Below, in pieces: positions 10,401 through 17,323 of a DNA stretch of 64,000 nucleotides (position 1 is its first letter; each line of letters starts with the position of its first letter). The stretch spans positions 1 through 64,000 of the forward strand of contig NZ_JAMWEG010000018.1 in the NCBI RefSeq assembly GCF_025460765.1. Direction: 5' to 3'. The notes beneath the pieces are model-generated. The model was not told the origin of the DNA and did not search any database. It was given only the letters and a program-made list of their open reading frames with translations. The DNA is from Micromonospora sp. MA102 (GTDB lineage Bacteria; Actinomycetota; Actinomycetes; Mycobacteriales; Micromonosporaceae). The translations under genes and the position numbers were made by a program.

Positions 10401-11139
10401 CGGCGAGGGAGCCGGCGGCGCCCAGCTCACCGGTCCCGGTGCCGGCGCCGGTGTCGAAGGCGAGCCGGCCGTCGCCGTTCGGGTCGGTGACGGTGGCCTT
10501 GACGTGGGTGCGGGCGGTGAGGGTGCTGCCGGCCGTGAGCGTGACGCCGAGGATGCCGACCGAGGCGGTGGCCTGGTCCAGGTCGGCGCGGAGCGTCGCC
10601 GCCGCGTCGATGTCGAGGCGCGGGGTGTCCCCGTCGCGGACCAGGTAGGTCTCCCCCGCGGCGGTGTGCCGGGCTCGCAGGTGCAGTGTCGCCCAGCCGG
10701 TGACGTCGACCGCCTTGGCGACGGTCACCCCGCCGACCGCCAGGTCCTTCGCGGTGGCCTGCCGCTTGGTGGTCACCAGCACGTCGAGCAGGTGGTCGCC
10801 GCCGCTGGTGGTGACCGTGCTGGTCAACCGGGTGCCCCCGCCGAGGTCCACATCGTCCTTGGTGAGGCCGCCGGCCAGGGCGTCGGACGCCTTGCGGGTG
10901 AGCTTGTCGGTGTCCACGAGCGCGCCCGGGCTGACGCCGAGCAGCGGCAACGGCTGGCCGAGCAGGCCGACCCGGGACAGCCCGCCCTCGGCCCAGGTGG
11001 CCGTGCGGGACATCAGGGTCTTGAGCGCGGCCTCCCAGGCCTCGTCCGCCTGGGCGGGCGCCGCCGTCCACACCAGGGCGAGTGCGGCGGTCACCACCGC
11101 CGCCGTCAGGCTGGCGAGCAGCCGTCGTAGAGCCACCAT
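1465..11139 (-). CDS. Giant secreted protein with RTX-type calcium-binding repeats
   Basis: A 3224-residue exported protein. It begins with a basic Sec signal peptide ending at APAQA (about residues 1-31). Roughly residues 32-1850 are a long beta-rich region without a recognised catalytic domain, containing DLGG, LKLGGDL-type and LGVNVPLDLG segments that recur irregularly. From about residue 1940 to near the C-terminus there are dozens of GGxGxDxxx nonapeptides (for example GGAGDDDLFGELGADSLYG), the hallmark of calcium-binding parallel beta-rolls. ATG at 11139 follows a strong SD (AGGAAGAGGTGG). No type I secretion genes are nearby, so export should be through Sec despite the RTX repeats. Likely a cell-surface or extracellular adhesin/structural protein; function unknown. 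Confidence 0.85.
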   Translation of the reverse strand: MVALRRLLASLTAAVVTAALALVWTAAPAQADEAWEAALKTLMSRTATWAEGGLSRVGLLGQPLPLLGVSPGALVDTDKLTRKASDALAGGLTKDDVDLGGGTRLTSTVTTSGGDHLLDVLVTTKRQATAKDLAVGGVTVAKAVDVTGWATLHLRARHTAAGETYLVRDGDTPRLDIDAAATLRADLDQATASVGILGVTLTAGSTLTARTHVKATVTDPNGDGRLAFDTGAGTGTGELGAAGSLAGLVQVALDNSGGGRISDTETEPGPGSVHGQVNLGAATAGAPFDLPALAATVKVDWNDISVGSPTVTTTGLDETIAKFRNMSPLDLASGLAQLATLLGGVQQSGPAGNLSLPFLRGTFADAVKVNEKLAGFLKKYVHPKPNDPEFDPATDDPAKAGQPKFSSIQQLVALLAAEGLPVDNLSFAGEKLVFRLKLERESAVAVPLDPGAASVSGRGATFTAKGFSVGDNRFTPGELVGQRVVAGTSAGTIEANTETTVTLRENWIGGQPGPDSVWVISGSSPNIGAVELAGTLTKPAGGDKKVGLRAANAQATFATVKPRYSAAVTLVLDLRDDLGSPAANADRVLLRTDPATPLFAADFPITTGVDFFATAGFLKVKLGGDLAVGPAAAGQRMLQVSFKQAQDVSLGELFRRLQAEPGNLLAVSSSVKTTGRVTVSVPGATGALGQGVGVDVSWKAGEQPVVDTSSLDGIFAVDFNPDDPKALFAVVVEALRLVNAALTQPGGGSGPLNTEIPLLGRSARELLGADESGVGKGVTFAADGANFLLKDGNRSEDAAFDPRLAGRTVVIGSKAYRVLGWVDGQTLRVDAAGTPKPADGTAYALRPELADALDKLLAAPPDTLQDALDQLNGAIGADSGIQFTLDERAGGPYLRVGLDWKRNVRTAGPLAFAWDGARELISLDSSGTFAVDVDAQAKLGLLLPLKLNAAPLLDKNSSAKVTVKGGVDDVALAARVGPLALNLGKDPDFATVKANLSVGLGGLTADGPVTDLLGLTPTITTAGVDCGGGVGSATTPVCARAPLFVDNCEPADDTNLLTFTMGLDLAPHAQTPDLTSCFANLSLKLTDFNVGIDGYLAKVEDALRLASFDGKLPLVGDDLQQGQRFVAQLREDVKAAIGPVLANATLDSAGVQTALNDVLADFDPGVSAVVGCRTGVATPCQPEDFQSIRIKLTASRGAPSAADGCKDASDSDKCLGVNVPLDLGIPGLSLKAKKGAPDGIQAKLGWKLHLDLVLDRDEGFYVPTHDGDTAPEVQIGANFDMTGDLAAQLAFIQVNATKQGTAPLVRAYFGVDLKGSAGEKSCFDPAVAADCAADPDAKLTLAEFADLGSLLATDLTAQVNIDWKLAATLNAGDEVGSALPGVSARFGLKWGLEHKQGGLSATGGGVSTPLQVTFTDIALDAGAFFSKILKPVVDKLKAVTGPLQPVIDTLYAPIPVLSDLSKATGGPDITLVWLAKTFSTLTGGPKLDFVDTVRAVITFVNRIPDCDDGDGCSIPLGQFLVDPAKALTTEASPASAESLIKRDDPFTKAKTAAEVKSSVDAAAGNDGEKLFAPGSDGKSNAQKTGFSFPIFDNPGSLFGLLMGQDVELVSFDSGPLSLGFSWRQSFGPVYAPPPVLVTLSGSASVTARFIAGLDTAGIRHAVEAATTDGTDLDAVSLLDGLYFKTSDSSGKAVPVVTLRGEIAAGAEVSVLIVKAGIQGGIRLTVGFSWNDPNNDGKFRTSEFIEALLTNPVCLFTTSGQLSVFLKVYITIDLFLFSKTFDFTLVDATLLDFRAQPDCSPEPPELGGTTGNTLVVFAGKFGTVDERGETAWDNTRDTYAGDVIKVYAVHFADDDADFDGFAVEALGRKQEFLDPNLARVVVDGRGYSVADADKVAMSVLLLGDGDTGGDGTKTSAFDKAAVVIGSDGKDQIRTGTGPAWVDGRGGDDVIVTAEAAGQVSRVAGGAGKDTVTTGDGNDVVAGDGDLNPVDRAADTTVHTSVGDKSLTGLVDWTKLKDPTEETTGVDDHVTVGHGASTVYGNGGDDVVGVVLDDRPNGKNVLVGGPGADILNGGKGDDTIHTAGSTVPADPDAAGSGDAGLTNRVDTGAGQDTVHGSAGADLVVSHSANGQTGHVYGYGGDDVLVGGYGTDELFGGPDEDYVIAEPSSVGDPDGTDGYGPARQVVHQPLPAGTQSQTKLLVGGLGSDHVVGGDGGATVFGDRRLTAETCADAALAGDQPAPTDQGSADLILGGAGVEVVTAGSGDDRADLGGGDDRACGQLGDDTLHLGGGADRAWGGPGVDQLHGDDGVDLLFGNTGDDGLYGGTGVDTAEGDEGDDQVFGGPDDDVLYGGGRVAGVADGRDFVYGEDGVDRIVGDNGTPRIGDVGPYPLDLAGDVPAAGAGDVLSGGPEGDVAYGGLGADRVDGDGGDDQLEGNNGADVVHGGIGKDEIVGGSAQEPVAGTGRPDTGDQLFGDGDADLIAGDNARFTPATADATRVTQARAVPSRKVTLLDLGFTPTAGTSGGDLISGGDDDDVIFGQGGPDRVHADAGADFAEGGSGSDWVEGDAGDDDLVGGSSTAYDGTGAATTGQPDTADAVFGGPGSDAVIGDNGAVLRPLPGEQPTAVTVRLGADGNPFGPRIVVLLDRAAATANRFGADRMSGGDGVDTLWGQDGDDALTGDGGGDYLEGNGGADTLRGDTALGAAGRTAVTPLPDPGWPGDPAAPADLVGAGAPAGQDDLIGGSAAAGFRDTGDVVEGNGADDVLLGDNGSLLRTVATVNGKPAERVYTERYPTGAVPADATAARTHDPALPGPSTRFCTTAQATCEPAGAYGNDQLYGDAGNDGAWGQDGDDQIRGGAGDDDLFGELGADSLYGEDGRDAILGDRGGVVNQFLNADDVAALGFTATLSSVPQESYTGFRAGGYDRRVDLLHDTDGDAWIGSATSAPMPYAGLTAGAGDLIRGGAGADNIHGGFGDDVANGDSGGDEVFGGEGSDVLWGGKGCDPALDAANPQCLVNGVFSAAARGDQDQYVDHLFGGAGATSGPAVTAVLGSDLLDFRPRGSYPDNCAAGAWPVDLAAGTVDPCRWFEATNLDNDVLADNQHHHGTDWIYGGWDRDVLQGDVTQNGPNNGDRLFDWNGAYNLFTHCNSAYGGFNDIRQHSPAMQDFLTRLAWASGAGRDAGDVTTAGTSAFLELSYVYPRDNKDQGAGAAFPSTPGHFDTPSCTD

Positions 11140-11420
11140 GAGCCACCTCTTCCTCGATGGCCGTCACCGACGGCGCTGGTCCCGCGCCAGCACATCGATC
11201 GCGGAGGAGACCCACAACTTTTGTGTCGAGATCGTGACAGAGCGTCAGGATGATCGGTCGACGTCACTACGCCGGGCGTCCTGATCAGACTGAGCGGTCA
11301 GCCAGATCGGCACACCGGCACGGACGGACCCCGGCGAGCCGTGTAACGAAACGCCGGGAACCGACGCTGATAGAGACCGCTCCACACGCGCGGCCGGGGC
11401 CCGCGCGGCGGCGGGCCGGG

Positions 11421-14400
11421 TCAGAACGGGGCGTCCACGGCGAGCCGCCGCACCTGGGTCAGGTACGGGTCCAGCTCACCCACCTCGAACCGGCAGGTGC
11501 CGATGACGTGCCAGAACTGGCCGCCCGGGTCGCCGTCCAGCTTGTACCGGCCGTCCGGGCTCACCGCCGCCCAGCCGTCGGGCAGCCCGATCAGGGTGGC
11601 CCGCAGCTGGGCGTGCTCCGGGTCGGCGACGTCCCACAGCCGCACGGTCCCGTCGTCGCCGGCGCTGGCCAGCAGGCTGCTGTCCGGGCTGAACGCCACC
11701 GACCAGACCCGCCGGGTGTGTGCCGCCAGGGTGCCGTGCAGCCGGCCGGTGCCCGGATCCCAGAGCCGGATGACGAGGTCGTCGCCGGCGGTGGCGAGCA
11801 GGTTGCCGTTGGGGCTGAACGCGCAGGACCAGAGCCGGCCGGTGTGCTCGGTGAGCACCGTGCGCCGCTCACCGGTGAGCGCGTCCCAGACCACGGCGAC
11901 GCCGTCGTTGCTGGCGCTGGCGAGCAGTGTCCCGTCGGTGTTGAAGGACACCGCGTAGACCCGGTCGGTGTGGTGTTCGAGGGTGAGCCGGCAGGTCGCG
12001 GTGGCCGCGTCCCAGAGCCGGACGAGCTGGTCGTCGCAGCCGGTGGCGATGGTCTCGCCGTCCGGGCTGAACGCCATCGCCCGAACCCGACCGCGGTGCG
12101 GGGTGAGGGTGGCGAAGTGCCGGCCGGTACGCCGGTACCACAGCCGCACGGTGTCGTCGTCGTTGGCGGTGGCGAGGGCGTCGCCGTCCGGGCTGAACGC
12201 GGTCGCCCACACGTGGTCGGTGTCCACGTTGAGCTCCCGCTCGTCGAGGCCGGTGTCGGTGTTCCACAGGTGCACGCCGCCGTCACCGCTCGGCGCGGCG
12301 ACCAGTGACTCGCCCGGGCAGAAGACGACGGAGAGCAGCCGGTCGGCCGGACTGGCGAGCTGCCGGACCAGCCGGCCGGTACGCGGCTCCCAGAGCCGGA
12401 CCACACCGTCGTTGCCGCACGCGGCCAGGACCTCGCCGTCGTCCCGGAAGGACAGCGCCGTGACCCGCCGGCCGTGCCCCCGCAGGGTGTGCTGGAGCTG
12501 CCCGGTGCGCACGTCCCACAGCCGGGTGGTGCCGTCGTTGCTGCTGGTCGCCACCTGGGCCTGGTCGGGCCGCCAGACCACCGGCCACACCGAGCCGCGG
12601 TGCCGGGTCAGCTCGTGCCGGAGCTGGCCGTCGGCGCTGTCCCAGAGCTGGATCGCTCCGTCGCTGGCGGCGGTGGCCAGGATGCTTCCGTCGCCGTTGA
12701 ACCGGACGCTGTAGATCGCGCCGCGCTGCCGGCCGAGCACCCGGACCGGGCGGCCGGTCTCCAGCTCCCAGAGCCGCAGCGCGCCGTGGGTGTCGCCGGT
12801 CGCCATCAGGGTGCCGTCGGGGTGGATGTCGAGGGCGTACACGTCGGCCTCGTGGCCGCGCGGCTGGCGCAGCAGCTCCCCGTCGGTGGCCCGGCGGATC
12901 CACACCCGACCGTGCTGGCCGACCGCGGCCAGCAGCCGGCCGTCCGGGCTGTGCACCACCCGGTAGACCACCTCCGGCTCGCGCACCTCGAAGGCGAGCC
13001 GGCCGGAGGGGATGTCCCAGCCGCGCACCACGCCGGCGCTGTCGACCACCACGACCCGCCGGCCGTCCGGGCTGAACGAGGTGCCCCAGATCGGCGCGGC
13101 GTGGCCGGGCCACTCCTGCCGCAGCCGGGCCGTCCGGGTGTCGTAGAGGCGGACCACACCGGCCGCGTCGCCGACCACCAGCCGGCCCCGCGCGCCGTCG
13201 GTGAGCAGCGGCCACACCCAGCCGTCGAAGACGTCCTCGATGACATGCCGCACGTCGCCGTGGTCGGCGTCCCAGAACCGCACCGTGAGGTCGGCCGCCC
13301 CGGTCACCAGCTGGTGCGAGGCGGCGTCGAAGCGGACCGCGTAGACCCGGCCCCGGTGGCCCTGGAGGGTCCGCACCGGCAGCCCGGCCGCGGTGTCGCA
13401 GATGAGCACACCACCGTCGTCGCTGCCCACCGCGAGCACCGACCCGTCCGGGCTGTACGCCACGGGCACCGGCAGCCGGCCCACCTCGAAGCCGTACGCG
13501 ACGCCCACGGCGGGCGGGGCCAGGCCCGGCGCGACCGGACGGCCCGGGGCGACCACGGCACCGCGCAGCTCCGGCGCGCGCAGCAGCGCCGCGTCGGCGC
13601 TCACGTCGATGAGCGCCGCCCGGTGCCACCTGCTGCCGGTGATCCGGGCGCCGCGCAGGTCAGCGCGGAACAGCCGGGCGCCGGCCAGCTCCGCGTCGCG
13701 CAGGTCCGCCCCGGCGAGGCGGGCCTGGTCCAGGCGGGCGCCGCGCAGCCGCGCGTGCTCCAGCCGTGCCTCGCCGAGGTTGGTGGCGACCAGCCGGGTG
13801 TCGGTCAGGTCGGCGCCGGTCAGGTCCGCCCCGGCGAGTTCCCGGTGGGACAGGTCCTCGCCGCGCAGCACCGCGCCGCGCAGGTCGGCCCGGTCGGGCA
13901 GCCGCAGCCGGGCGCTGAGCCGCAGCGCGTTGGCCCGGACCGTCTCACCGGCCGCCTCGTCACCCAGCACCCGGGCGGTCCAGGCCGTGCAGCGGGCCGG
14001 GTCGGCGAGGTCGCCGAGGAACTCCACGGTCAGCGCGGACAGCGGGCGCACCGCCAGCGCGGCCGGCTCCTCCCCCCGGTTGAGCTGCTCGGCCACCCCC
14101 TCGGCGACCAGCCACTCCATCACCGAGGTGTGGATGAACCCGAACAGCCCGTCGTCGGTGCGGACCAGCAGGCTGCCGGCGCCCACCGCGTGGATCGCCT
14201 GCGGCCCGGACAGCCGGGAGTCGGCCAGCCCGGCGAGCTGGCCGGCGGCCTCGGCCAGCTCGGCCAGCCGCAGGTAGGACTCGCCGCTCTCCCAGAGCTG
14301 GAAGGCCAGCCGGCTCACCGCCTGCCACAGCTCGGGCCGGCGCAGGCTCACCGGCGCGCCCGGGATGCCCTGGGTGCGGCGCTCCTCGAAGTCCAGCCAG

Positions 14401-17216
14401 GACTCGAGGATCTCCCGATAGAGCGCCGCCGCGCTGAACGTGCCGCCCGCACCGGCCACGGCGGCCAGCCGCCCCTCGTCGAGGTTGGCGATGAAGCCGA
14501 GCATGCGCGGGTTGCGGGAGAGACCGAGCAGGTCCTTCACCCCGGCCAGCAGGTCCAGCCGCTCCCGGGCGGCCCGTTCGTCGCCGCCGTAGCGGTGCCG
14601 CAGGAACGTCTCGATCTGGCCGGGGGTGAAATCCTCGATGGCCAGCACCCGGCGGTGCGGCAGCAGGCCCACCCGCTCGCCCAGGGCGGTCAGCACCTGC
14701 GAATTGGTCTTGAAGTGCTGGGTCCGGCTGCTCACCACGATCTTCGCGTGGCCCTCGGCCGCCTGGAGCAGCGTCTCCAGGTGATCGGCGGCCCGGTCGT
14801 AGGTCACCCGGGCGACCAGCTCGTCGAAGCCGTCGAAGAGCAGCACGATCCGGCCCTGCCGGAGCATGTAGCGGAACGCCTTGAGGTCGATCACCTGCTC
14901 ACCGTGGTTGGCCAGGTGCGCGGCCACGAGGCCGTCGACCGAGTGCGCCTTGTCCAGCGCGCGCAGCTCCACCAGGATCGGGATGAGGTCGGGGGCGGCC
15001 GTGGGCAGCCGTCGGGCCACCTCGCGCAGGGCGAAGGTCTTGCCCCGGCCGAAGTCGCCGAGCACCAGCACGAACCGGCCGTCCGGCGCGGAGATCAGCT
15101 CCAGCAGCTCGTCCACCACGTCCTCGCGGACCCGCTGGTCGGCGCCGACCAGGTGCCGGTAGCGCTGCGGGACGTACTGACCGGGCGGATAGAGCCGGTC
15201 GGCCTGCAGCCGGGCGGTCTGCGCGGCGACGTAGTCGCGCAGGTCGAGCAGGCCCTGGAACTCGGTCAGGTGCAGCAGCCGCACCCCGCGCCGCTGCGCC
15301 GCCTCGGCCAGCCCGCGCGGCACCCGGTCGCCGTCGTAGACCAGCTCGGAGGGGATGTCCGGGTCGGTGGCGTGCACCCGCCGGGCGAAGCCGTCGACGT
15401 CGGCCGGGGACGGGGTGCCCACGTGCGCCCCGACCCGCTGCTGCCGGACCACCCCGTCGGCCCGGTAGGTGACGTAGAGGTGCGGCGGGTCGGCCTCGAC
15501 GCGGCGGACCACCACCCGGTCGTGGCGGGCCTCGCAGACCTCGGCGAGCCGGTCGAGCAGGCGCTCCAGCGGGGCGGGCGCGGGCACGGCCGGGACCGCC
15601 GGCGGGTCCTCGGCGGAGCCCTGGGTGGGCCCCTCGACCACGGTGGGCAGCCGCGGGTCGGGCACCTGGGCGGGGCCCGCCGCGCCGAACGTCGCGTCGG
15701 CCCGCGGCCAGCTCAGCCGGGTCGGCTCGCCCACGTCGTGCCGGTCGTCGCGGCCGAGCACCCAGCGGGTCATCCCGTCGGCGCCGAGCCGCAGCACCTG
15801 GGCCCGACCGTCCCGGGAGGCGGTGGCCAGCGGCACCACCGGGTCGACCCGGGGGCCGGGCGCGGCGTCGGCGAGCAGCAGGTTGAGCATCGGGCCGACC
15901 AGCCGGTTGAACGAGCCCCGGTCGCGCAGCGACACCCCGTCGGGCACGGCCACCTCATCGGCGTACGGGGTGCGCGGGCCGGGGGCGTGCGCCATGGCGC
16001 CGAGCCGCAGCCACCCGGACTGCTGGTAGTGGCGCAGCCGCTGGGCGAACCAGGTGGACTGGGCCTCGCCGAGGAAGCCGTACCGGTCCTCCTCGCGGTG
16101 GGTGATGGCCACGGTGGAGTTCAGCCCGGCCACCACGACCCGCAGGTCCGGCACCGGGAACAGCGTCCACGGTTGCTCGCTGTCGAAGATGCGGTCGTCG
16201 AGGCCCTGGTAGAGCTCGTCGAAGAGGCGCGCGTAGTGCCGCCACTTCGGCCAGTACGGCGGCTGCGGGTCGACGTCGTCGGCCTCGCAGGTGGCGAAGT
16301 AGGCGCGGCTGGCGGCCATGGTGACGTCGCGGGGGCCGGGCACCACGACCAGCCGGTGCGGCTCCAGGCCGAGCAGCACCCGCAGCCCGGTGAGGAAGCT
16401 CAGCGCGTCGGAGAACTCCCGGGGGCTGCCCGACTCGGTCAGGTTGCCGGCCACCACCAGCAGGTCCGGCCGCGGCACCCCGTCGTTCAGCAGCAGGGTG
16501 AGGTCGCCCATCAGGTGTTCCTGGAGCTCGCCCGGCGTGACCGGCGCACCCGGCTCGATCACCCCGCGGCCGAAGCGCGGCCCGGCGACCTGGAGCACGG
16601 TCACGGCGCCACGCGCCGTCGGCACGGCCGCCGCGGCCGGCGGGAACGGCGGCGGGTTGATCGGGGTACGCCGGGCGCGGCGCGGCGCGGGAGCGCCGGT
16701 GGCGGGCGCGGCGAGCACCCCGGCCGGGTCGGCGGGATGGTGCGGGAAGGCCGGCTGCCGCATCGGCTTGGCCCGGCCGTCGAGCGCCTCCCGGATGCGG
16801 TCGAGCACCCGGCCCCGTGCCTGCGCGGGATCGCCCACGCCGACCAGGTCGACGTAGGTGATGGTGGCGAGCAGGCCGTCTATCGGGCAGTCCTCGACCC
16901 GCACGGTGACCAGCTTGTTGCCGGTGCCGTCGGGGTCAGCGCGCAGCGCGGCCTGCCATTCGAGCTTGCCGTAGGTGGAGTGCAGGTAGCGTTCGGACAG
17001 CACCGCCACGACCACCTCGGCCTCGCGGACCCCCCGGTCCATGAAGTCGATGAAGTTGGTGCCGGCCACGAAGTCCCACGCCTGGAGCAGGGTGCGGTAG
17101 CCGGCCGCCTCGAACTCCCACGCCAGCCAGGTCGCCCAGCGCTCGTCGGCCGGCGAGTAGCTGATGAAGAAGTCGATGGGGCGGTCGGACCGGGTCGGGT
17201 GCGCGCCTACAGCCAC
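11421..17216 (-). CDS. TIR / degenerate phosphoesterase / NACHT / pentapeptide / WD40 STAND protein
   Basis: 1931 residues. Residues 12-150 are a TIR domain (DFFISYSPADERWATWLAW, with YGKLEWQAAL at 82-91 and Glu86 as candidate NADase residue). Residues 204-415 resemble a calcineurin-like phosphoesterase with substituted metal ligands. About 555-665 is a linker domain resembling those before NACHT in other STAND proteins. NACHT follows, with Walker A GDFGRGKTF (720-728) and Walker B LLFDGFDEL (792-800). Pentapeptide repeats lie at 1110-1200 and 15 WD40 repeats at about 1250-1880, then a conserved-looking tail ending in DPYLTQVRRL. I prefer GTG at 17216: a CATAAT -10 hexamer (17228-17223) sits 6 nt before it, and longer starts would overlap the divergent permease gene. 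Role inferred: self-contained sensor/effector, possibly anti-phage or cell-death related. Confidence 0.88.
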   Translation of the reverse strand: MAVGAHPTRSDRPIDFFISYSPADERWATWLAWEFEAAGYRTLLQAWDFVAGTNFIDFMDRGVREAEVVVAVLSERYLHSTYGKLEWQAALRADPDGTGNKLVTVRVEDCPIDGLLATITYVDLVGVGDPAQARGRVLDRIREALDGRAKPMRQPAFPHHPADPAGVLAAPATGAPAPRRARRTPINPPPFPPAAAAVPTARGAVTVLQVAGPRFGRGVIEPGAPVTPGELQEHLMGDLTLLLNDGVPRPDLLVVAGNLTESGSPREFSDALSFLTGLRVLLGLEPHRLVVVPGPRDVTMAASRAYFATCEADDVDPQPPYWPKWRHYARLFDELYQGLDDRIFDSEQPWTLFPVPDLRVVVAGLNSTVAITHREEDRYGFLGEAQSTWFAQRLRHYQQSGWLRLGAMAHAPGPRTPYADEVAVPDGVSLRDRGSFNRLVGPMLNLLLADAAPGPRVDPVVPLATASRDGRAQVLRLGADGMTRWVLGRDDRHDVGEPTRLSWPRADATFGAAGPAQVPDPRLPTVVEGPTQGSAEDPPAVPAVPAPAPLERLLDRLAEVCEARHDRVVVRRVEADPPHLYVTYRADGVVRQQRVGAHVGTPSPADVDGFARRVHATDPDIPSELVYDGDRVPRGLAEAAQRRGVRLLHLTEFQGLLDLRDYVAAQTARLQADRLYPPGQYVPQRYRHLVGADQRVREDVVDELLELISAPDGRFVLVLGDFGRGKTFALREVARRLPTAAPDLIPILVELRALDKAHSVDGLVAAHLANHGEQVIDLKAFRYMLRQGRIVLLFDGFDELVARVTYDRAADHLETLLQAAEGHAKIVVSSRTQHFKTNSQVLTALGERVGLLPHRRVLAIEDFTPGQIETFLRHRYGGDERAARERLDLLAGVKDLLGLSRNPRMLGFIANLDEGRLAAVAGAGGTFSAAALYREILESWLDFEERRTQGIPGAPVSLRRPELWQAVSRLAFQLWESGESYLRLAELAEAAGQLAGLADSRLSGPQAIHAVGAGSLLVRTDDGLFGFIHTSVMEWLVAEGVAEQLNRGEEPAALAVRPLSALTVEFLGDLADPARCTAWTARVLGDEAAGETVRANALRLSARLRLPDRADLRGAVLRGEDLSHRELAGADLTGADLTDTRLVATNLGEARLEHARLRGARLDQARLAGADLRDAELAGARLFRADLRGARITGSRWHRAALIDVSADAALLRAPELRGAVVAPGRPVAPGLAPPAVGVAYGFEVGRLPVPVAYSPDGSVLAVGSDDGGVLICDTAAGLPVRTLQGHRGRVYAVRFDAASHQLVTGAADLTVRFWDADHGDVRHVIEDVFDGWVWPLLTDGARGRLVVGDAAGVVRLYDTRTARLRQEWPGHAAPIWGTSFSPDGRRVVVVDSAGVVRGWDIPSGRLAFEVREPEVVYRVVHSPDGRLLAAVGQHGRVWIRRATDGELLRQPRGHEADVYALDIHPDGTLMATGDTHGALRLWELETGRPVRVLGRQRGAIYSVRFNGDGSILATAASDGAIQLWDSADGQLRHELTRHRGSVWPVVWRPDQAQVATSSNDGTTRLWDVRTGQLQHTLRGHGRRVTALSFRDDGEVLAACGNDGVVRLWEPRTGRLVRQLASPADRLLSVVFCPGESLVAAPSGDGGVHLWNTDTGLDERELNVDTDHVWATAFSPDGDALATANDDDTVRLWYRRTGRHFATLTPHRGRVRAMAFSPDGETIATGCDDQLVRLWDAATATCRLTLEHHTDRVYAVSFNTDGTLLASASNDGVAVVWDALTGERRTVLTEHTGRLWSCAFSPNGNLLATAGDDLVIRLWDPGTGRLHGTLAAHTRRVWSVAFSPDSSLLASAGDDGTVRLWDVADPEHAQLRATLIGLPDGWAAVSPDGRYKLDGDPGGQFWHVIGTCRFEVGELDPYLTQVRRLAVDAPF

Positions 17217-17222
17217 CCGATC

Positions 17223-17228
17223 ATTATG
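17223..17228 (-). promoter_or_regulatory. -10 hexamer for leaderless TIR-NACHT gene
   Basis: CATAAT on the minus strand lies 6 nt before GTG 17216, the geometry of an actinobacterial leaderless promoter. No Shine-Dalgarno precedes this GTG. The hexamer supports choosing 17216 over upstream in-frame starts that run into the divergent gene. Confidence 0.5.
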
Positions 17229-17323
17229 GCCACTGACGGTCAATCCGTGGACACCCACGGCAGCCGCCGGGGCGGTCGCGTCGGCCGGTCCGGCGGTGCG
17301 GGGGTGTGCGAGGATCATCACTC

